Part shown: piece after piece, positions 58,099 through 64,000 of the stretch
Layout of the letters: each line of letters starts with the position of its first letter
Numbering within the stretch: the first letter of the stretch is position 1
Source: Echinarachnius parma
Taxonomy: Eukaryota > Echinodermata > Echinoidea > Clypeasteroida > Echinarachniidae
Direction: 5' to 3'
Assembly: GCA_037951105.1 (NCBI GenBank)
Contig: JBAMJV010008422.1
Span: 62,001-126,000 of the forward strand
DNA: 64,000 bases
Made by a program: the position numbers and the translations under genes
Notes under the pieces: generated by a model
What the model saw: only the letters and a program-made list of their open reading frames with translations
Databases searched by the model: none
Told to the model about the DNA's origin: nothing

Positions 58099-59028
58099 AG
58101 CCAGTTCGTAATTAGACCATGGAGCTTGGGTGACGTCACAGGTCATAGGTCGATACTCCATCAACGTACAGCTAAGTGTATGGTAGCATGTCATATTTAC
58201 CGGATACTTTTAGTTTGACAGCATAAAACAAACATTAGATGCAAAAAATCAAAGTGGAAATTATACGTGCAGCTGCATAAATACATACATATTTCATGTA
58301 AAATATCTTCAAGAATTTACCGATTTTTCTCCAAATCATCTTTCTTGTAATCAACTTTCTTGTGAATGATCCAGGTGGATCGTTCACACGCAATAATGCT
58401 ACAAGGCTGGAGATAAGCATACCGCCCATTCGTACACTGTACCGTTCAATAATGTAAAGCTATGTTTTAGGACGCCATCGGCAATATAATAATTTGTTCT
58501 ACATGTTGTGGTCTTCAAAACAAGAGAGTCTGTACTCATTATCAATTTATATAAATTGTGGATCACATACACGAAATTTTGTTTGCATTTGCTAATAAAT
58601 GGAGAGAGAAATCAGCCGGCAAAAACTGTTTTTGCGTTGGATAGTGCAGCAAGCGGAAGACGATAATCTCCGCACAATGCTATGTACACCTACGTGCCAG
58701 TGCGTGCTACCTACCTAGCCAGGCCAAGCAAAGCTCGGTGAAATGATTGATCAATAAATATCATCATTACACATGAATAACACATTATATCAAACCGTTT
58801 ATTGTTCTATGAAATAGTACATATTATGCTATCAACCTTTGATGTGGTGAATACTAAAACGATGGGCTGATTTTGATCCAGATCCAGATTCTTAAAAACG
58901 TAAACAAACAAGTCGCATTCAATTGCACGTGTGGCTCCGTCAATTCTCACGATCGAAGGAATATCCGAATACCCGGAAGTCTAGATCGTTAATTACGCGC
59001 ATGCGCAGATTGTAACTACGAACTGGCT
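58099..59028. mobile_element. 930-bp TIR element next to the previous one
   Basis: The ends AGCCAGTTCGTA and TACGAACTGGCT are flanked by TATA (58095-58098 and 59029-59032). Unit 2 lacks it. It directly abuts the 976-bp element, so one inserted at the edge of the other. Non-coding. Confidence 0.75.
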
Positions 59029-59032
59029 TATA

Positions 59033-60130
59033 CTAATACTATACCCAACTGAAATTAACTTGTTAAACTGTGCTGTTCAACTAGTGGGTCATGCGAGAAA
59101 AAAAATCTAGCAAAAAACATTACTTCTGTGTAAAGGGGCGTGGCAGTAGATCAAGGTTCGAACTCGTTTATATATTTATATATCACAGATATCTTTGATT
59201 AACTTGTACAACTTGTTAACCATGTAATCACGTAAGTGTCAATCATTTGATGGATAGTGTATATCTGGTCCCGTGTAACAAAGCACATTAATTGTTTATG
59301 TTTGGAATTTTGTTATCAATTATTGTTATATTGCTAAGTTGTTTATAATGTGTTTGATATCGTATTTGTTTGCAACTTGACAACACATCATGCACATATT
59401 TAGTTAACACTATTCTTGCAAATTATCAAACAAATCAAACAAATTGTCGCTGTTTGGAATTGTAAAGACACCTGGTAATTTCAATACTAAACATGAATTA
59501 CGATGGCACAAGTAGTTATGATCACTCTTTACAATTCATGCACTAATTATGTAATGAGGTGATTTAATTATGTTATATTTTTTTTACACACTTATGATAT
59601 CCAAAATACACTGATTATGACTTTTTGGATGGTGGTATCGCTCTTGTATAATAACAATCAATGAATATAATCTTAAATGAAAAGCAAGCGGGATATCTTG
59701 TTAATGCAGTTACATATTATATAAGGAGAGATTCCGTATTATATTGTTATTGTAGAACAATACTTCTTGACTGAAGACTGAAATTAAATAATTGATTGAT
59801 TACACACACTCAAGTAATCTATACGGAAAAATTTTTAGTCATAACAACTATGTTAGTTCATTCCGCAAGTGCACTATCTAAAAATCTTTGTGTAGATTAA
59901 AAAAATAAGTTATTTTGATGAAAGGGTTCTCTATTTGTCGAACATAACAATTTGTGTATTTATACAAAGAGAGACGAATGAGATGTATTTTGTACAAAGG
60001 CAGTAATCTTGTGAAAACAAAATGTATGTACCACATCAAAATTCCACTTATACTCATTTTATATTAAAATATTAACCACGATTATGTTGTAGTTCCATGA
60101 CGTGATATTTACGTTAAACATTATTATATA
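59033..60130. other. AT-rich unit 3 sequence homologous to unit 2
   Basis: Aligns with 39145-40247 and 41731-41848. No gene is seen. Small indels distinguish the two units. Confidence 0.6.
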
Positions 60131-60484
60131 TTACCTTTTCTGTATGTTTTCTTTTTAATCGTGAGTGATGTATGGGTATATCCTCAGAATAATTGTACAC
60201 ACATCAATTACACACAAACTCATGCAAGCTATCACAGGTCAGGATGTACCAAACACACAAAGACAATGTCACAGCCATACAGTTGCGTAGCTACGGGGGG
60301 CACGGAGTGCGGGGGCACGACCGTGCCTCCCAATATTTGTTGTTAAACAATGTAAAACATAAGGGGACAATCAGTGTAAAATAATGTACAAAGCAATACA
60401 CAAGTGAGCGCCCCCTCCCCCTCACCAATCAACGATACGCCATATCATGCATACACTCCCAAAACACACCCAATGATACTATTA

Positions 60485-61015
60485 AAGGCAATTCAGACCG
60501 GTATATCAGACGCGCGAATCCATATTGCGCAGTTATTACGCACGGTACGTAATCCTCCTTTGCTCAGTTATGAGTAGCGATCCCAAATTGTCCGAGTTCA
60601 CGAACGGCCGAGTCAAAAATGCATCGAAAAAAGTCGCGGTCGGAATGTTTGTTATACCAAGGAGGTACGTTTTGCACTGTCGAATCATGGTCGAATGGAG
60701 ATCCATCAGAGATGTTTACGAGCGAAAGTATTACGCAATACGCTCAACCAAACTCGACATCTCAGGTGCCGATACTATCTTACCAGCTCGAGCGGTTCGA
60801 CTACCTCAATGTACAGTTTGTCGCTCGGTACATAATATCTACCAGCTGTGTGCTGCATGCAGTTATATATGGAGGCCCGTGTTCCCGAAGCATCGCTCTA
60901 GGTCGATCCAACATACATCGTGAGTTTACCTCGGGATATTACGGTGGAGTGCGAGTTGGATTTTGCTGACTACCCATTGTAACCCACGCATATTTGCATT
61001 TAAGAGAAAGCAATT
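60485..61015 (+). mobile_element. Unit 3-specific insertion with two overlapping open frames
   Basis: Compared with unit 2 near 42858, about 530 bp are extra and are less AT-rich than the flanks. Frames of 132 codons (60525-60923) and 116 codons (60619-60969) overlap. The second contains CLLYQGGTFCTVESWSNGDP. Neither matches a family I recognise. The left edge reads TTAAAGGCAATTCAGACC, resembling the TTAA MITE ends, but a convincing right end is missing. It may be part of a transposase exon. Confidence 0.4.
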
Positions 61016-61425
61016 AGCGGACAGCACACGAGATGTGGAGTTTGTACACATACGAGCAGTGAATAATAATAGTTCCCCTTATTCATGTAAGCCTACCATG
61101 TGCAACCAACAATAGAATATCCTGATGCGTGCCCCTACACACGCACGCACGCATGTACGCATGGACACAGACACACACACACACATACTTGTAATTGGAA
61201 CTTGGGAAAAGGTGTTGTATACCTTCAAATAAGGACATGTTCAAGAAAGGTCCAATAACAGTATTTCAATAAGTGTAATATCATACTTGCTTCGTTTTTT
61301 AGGAAATGGACCGACCATGTTGTAAATATAATTTCTTTCAACTAGAGTATTTTGCATTCCAACGGGGAATGCTGAGGTTAGAGCTCGCACAGGTGAGACA
61401 GCTATATAATTAGTTTACCTCTTAA

Positions 61426-61850
61426 AGGGAGAGATCCACTTTTGCAAGCCAAAATTCAAAAGTTGCGAGGTTATTGTCTTATATGAAAGGAAATGTCATT
61501 TAATAGCATGCCTGAAAAAATTAGGGCTTGAAATCTCTTTTTCGCTTAAACTGACTACATGTAATTATATATTCTTTCTTTTTGAGATCTTTTTCCGTGA
61601 CATACGTTAACAAATGTCGGCTTCACAATATCTTTACGAGAATTAGTACTATATTGTTGTAATATTATGCTAAATCAGTTGAACTCCTTTATTGACCGAT
61701 ATATAGTTTAAATGGAGGGACGCATTCGTTTTTCATTCGTAGAATCCAAATTAGAGGGCTGTTCGCTCTGATTTTTTTTGCGTGTTCCATTGATCCCCAT
61801 CCGTCAACTGAAAGCTGCTCAGACGTTTTTGTAAAAGTGGACCTGTCCCT
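61426..61850. mobile_element. TTAA-flanked MITE (family E)
   Basis: TTAA at 61422-61425 and 61851-61854; ends AAAGGGAGAGATCCACTTTT and AAAAGTGGACCTGTCCCTTT. Absent from unit 2 at the matching position (near 43265, CCGCTCAGCTGGGG). Non-coding. Confidence 0.88.
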
Positions 61851-62690
61851 TTAACTGGGAAAATGTGTTTACATAATAATTTTCCCAGTGAGAATGGGTT
61901 ACAGGAAGATGTAAGTCAAAAGCGTACAAGTCATGTGAACTGGGGAATAGAATCCTATACGTAACATACCGTAATCAAAGAGGGGGCTGCATTTACCAGT
62001 TTCCAAATTCCTTGTAATAAATTAGAAAATGCATGGGGGATATCCCTGATTACCCATTTATCCCCAATACGAAGGTGTGTATCCTACAATTTTCCCCGTT
62101 TACACCTATTACAAGTACACACATTCACACGCTCGCACACACACGCACACACACACATACACACACAAACAAACAATAAGAACCACATACATGTATTTAT
62201 TGCTGTATTTCTTCGTTTTGTTTTCATTACAGTAATAAAAAACAATATTCCAATCCATGTAAACATAGCACTAGTACATAAAAAGAAAAGAATACAAACC
62301 ATGTATAGGGTTAGGGTTATGGTTATGGTTAGCATGGTTAGGGATAGGCTGAGGCTGAATACTCAGCAGAGAATCAGGGCTGAATACTCAGCAGAGAATC
62401 AGACAACTCGGTACAGACACCAGAGGGACTGGACTGGACTGGTCTGAACACCGCAGGGAGGCCTGGGAGAGTAACCCAAGAACACCTGCCCCTGCACAGT
62501 AGACATGTAAGAAGCGGAACTGAAGAGTTTGAACCGATCCTGGAGAACCATAGAGCGACTGGCCCCAAAACGGACGGGAATGAAGATATCTTGTGGCTTC
62601 CCTACTTGTTCCGATGTCAGGAGGCATAACGTGCACTAAGCAAGTAATGTAATTCGCCTTCGAACCCGGCAGTGTCATTTCATATTCAAA

Positions 62691-63732
62691 GGTGTGACAC
62701 ATGATCGTTCTCGAGGAAAAAAATGTACCCCCTATTTGCTGCGTTCCGAGTACATGTTCGGTAAATCATATCCCGTTTATCGTTTTACAAGCATTTCTAT
62801 GAAACTGTACATTTGTATCATTACCGCGAAAAGAACTAATACAAATATACACCCTAATAACTTAAATAGTTTCCTTAATACTTTTTTGTTCACGATCACA
62901 TGCGTAGATTTCCCCTTTTTTCGTGAAATTTTGAACGATCATGCGTATGTACATGGCCTATGTGAAGTGACACCCCGGGCAGACCTGTTGGAGGGATCTT
63001 ACAGTGTCCTCTCAAATGAACAAGCTAAATCGAAGCAGAGAAAAGTAGTTAAAAATATTGCTTATTTCCATTATTGAAAATACCCAAAAAAGGAAATTTA
63101 CGTATAGACGCGACAGGATTTGTCAATGTTGATGCTTTCGATCATCACCCCAGTAAGTACTCTTTAGAATTTATGACAAGTACCGGCCTGTGCCCTTCAG
63201 CCGAATCATAAAAATTTTTTCACTTCGATTCGGCTCACGAATGCGATACATCTTGTTTGTGCATCATTACAATTATATTTGCCAGTGGAGTTGGTTGCGG
63301 CTTGGAATCCAGGTAGTTTATGTGGATATCTAAATTACGAAATAGACATAAATCCCACAATACCTATTGCAATGGTTCCGATGAACACAAATCGCACATG
63401 ACCAACAGACTTGACTGCACCATTATTACAAGGTAACCGCCGTTCATTGTTGCTGGTGAGTATTTCAGTTCTTATCCCTGAAGTCTGGTTTGAATCTATG
63501 CCCATGACATATTCTAAGCAGTCAGTGGTGTAACCGCGGGTTTGGCTAGGGTTAGCTAGGGCATGTTTGAGACGAATCACGCCCTGACATCATTGTATCA
63601 TAATGATAGAGTATAATAATGATCTAACCATTTCCAAAAATGTAAGGATAAAACATAGGATTATGGAATCGACGGATAATTATGAGGTAATTATGAGAGT
63701 TTTATGGAAGTATGATATTCATATAGTGATGT
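62691..63732. other. No firm feature
   Basis: Open frames at 62694-63077 (+) and 63580-63335 (-) are the longest. The minus-strand one ends in a hydrophobic stretch (RFVFIGTIAIGIVGFMSIS) after NERRLPCNNGAV and is moderately GC-rich, so it could be an exon, but I cannot identify it. The donor-like sequence CACCCCAGTAAGTAC at about 63146 is another weak hint of a gene continuing to the right. Confidence 0.25.
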
Positions 63733-64000
63733 GCAGTGGCGTACCCAGGATTTTTTAAAGGAGGGGGTTATTTTGTCAAAAATTCCAAGCCGAGACCAAG
63801 TACCTTCAAAATTGTCGAGACCGAGACCAAGTACCATCAAAGTTGAAAACCCTTCTCAGTGGGGGGGGGGGGGGGGGGGGGGGGGGTGTCCGTAACATTT
63901 TCTCGAAGCCAAGTACTTTCAAAATTTTCGAGTCCGAGACCAGAGATCTTCCAAAACAAATGGGGCCGAGACCGGGTTTCAGTCGGTCGAGACCAGGTTT
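63733..64000 (+). mobile_element. Element with CAGTGGCGTACCCAGG end, cut by window edge
   Basis: Begins CAGTGGCGTACCCAGGATTT and continues with repeats of GACCAAGTACC..CAAAATTGTCGAGACC and a poly-G run (63861-63886). In reverse orientation the related complete element is 2942-3219. The right end is outside the window. Confidence 0.65.

Larger units (their letters stand above)
60140..62690 (+). repeat. TLR-unit tail repeat, unit 3
   Basis: Aligns with 42485-44860: CAGTTGCGTAGCTACGGGG (60278), GGTCCAATAACAGTATTT (61248), GTGAGAATGGGTTACA (61886), a shortened CA tract (62118-62165), a GGTTAGGG/GGTTATGG run (62305-62345) and CATAGAGCGACTGGCCCC (62548). Two insertions are specific to this unit: 60485-61015 and 61426-61850. 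Confidence 0.75.

Noticed and set aside
62305-62345. Interstitial telomeric repeat
   Set aside because: GGTTAGGG and GGTTATGG occur only a few times in a degenerate run; too short to claim telomeric origin.

Overview
This is animal nuclear DNA: AT-rich, with no operons, spliced 5' leaders and dense LINE, SINE and MITE content. The anchor genes are three tandem Toll-like receptors (TLRs), all on the + strand, each with its whole protein in one exon behind a short non-coding 5' exon. Their ectodomain has a single C-terminal cysteine cap, and their TIR domain is an unusual type that I associate with echinoderm and other marine invertebrate deuterostome TLRs. An echinoderm is my best guess, from memory of the family and not from a search.

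Layout: 0-1.1 kb holds the end of a DNA transposon, then a copy of the repeat block that closes each TLR unit, so the array probably continues to the left. 1.4-7.5 kb is a degenerate L1/Tx1-type LINE (minus strand) interrupted by three TIR elements. 8.1-12.4 kb is a second, better preserved L1/Tx1-type LINE (plus strand) with a poly-A tail. 12.7-16.4 kb is TLR copy 1, which has an 8-bp deletion in the membrane segment that splits ectodomain from TIR domain. 17.3-22.7 kb is a TTAA-flanked MITE carrying a nearly full-length LINE (minus strand). 23-26.1 kb holds MITEs, a CA tract and a 1-kb TIR element. 27.1-44.9 kb is TLR unit 2 (intact, 893 aa), with a 5.4-kb Harbinger-like element and a SINE in its 5' intron. 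46.4-62.7 kb is TLR unit 3 (intact, 889 aa), with a CR1-like LINE composite in its intron. The last 1.3 kb has no firm gene.

Units 2 and 3 are a tandem segmental duplication of about 16-18 kb, alignable by eye from promoter to 3' repeats. Each therefore serves as the empty-site control for insertions in the other, which allowed exact boundaries for a Harbinger-like element, a SINE, a hairpin MITE, a TTAA MITE and others. The TLRs share a TATA promoter, a short 5' exon containing a TGACGT site, and a splice acceptor just upstream of the start codon. Copies 2 and 3 also share an upstream reading frame that crosses the splice junction and overlaps the receptor start out of frame. I recognised no CRISPR array, rRNA, canonical tRNA gene, LTR element or virus-like element.
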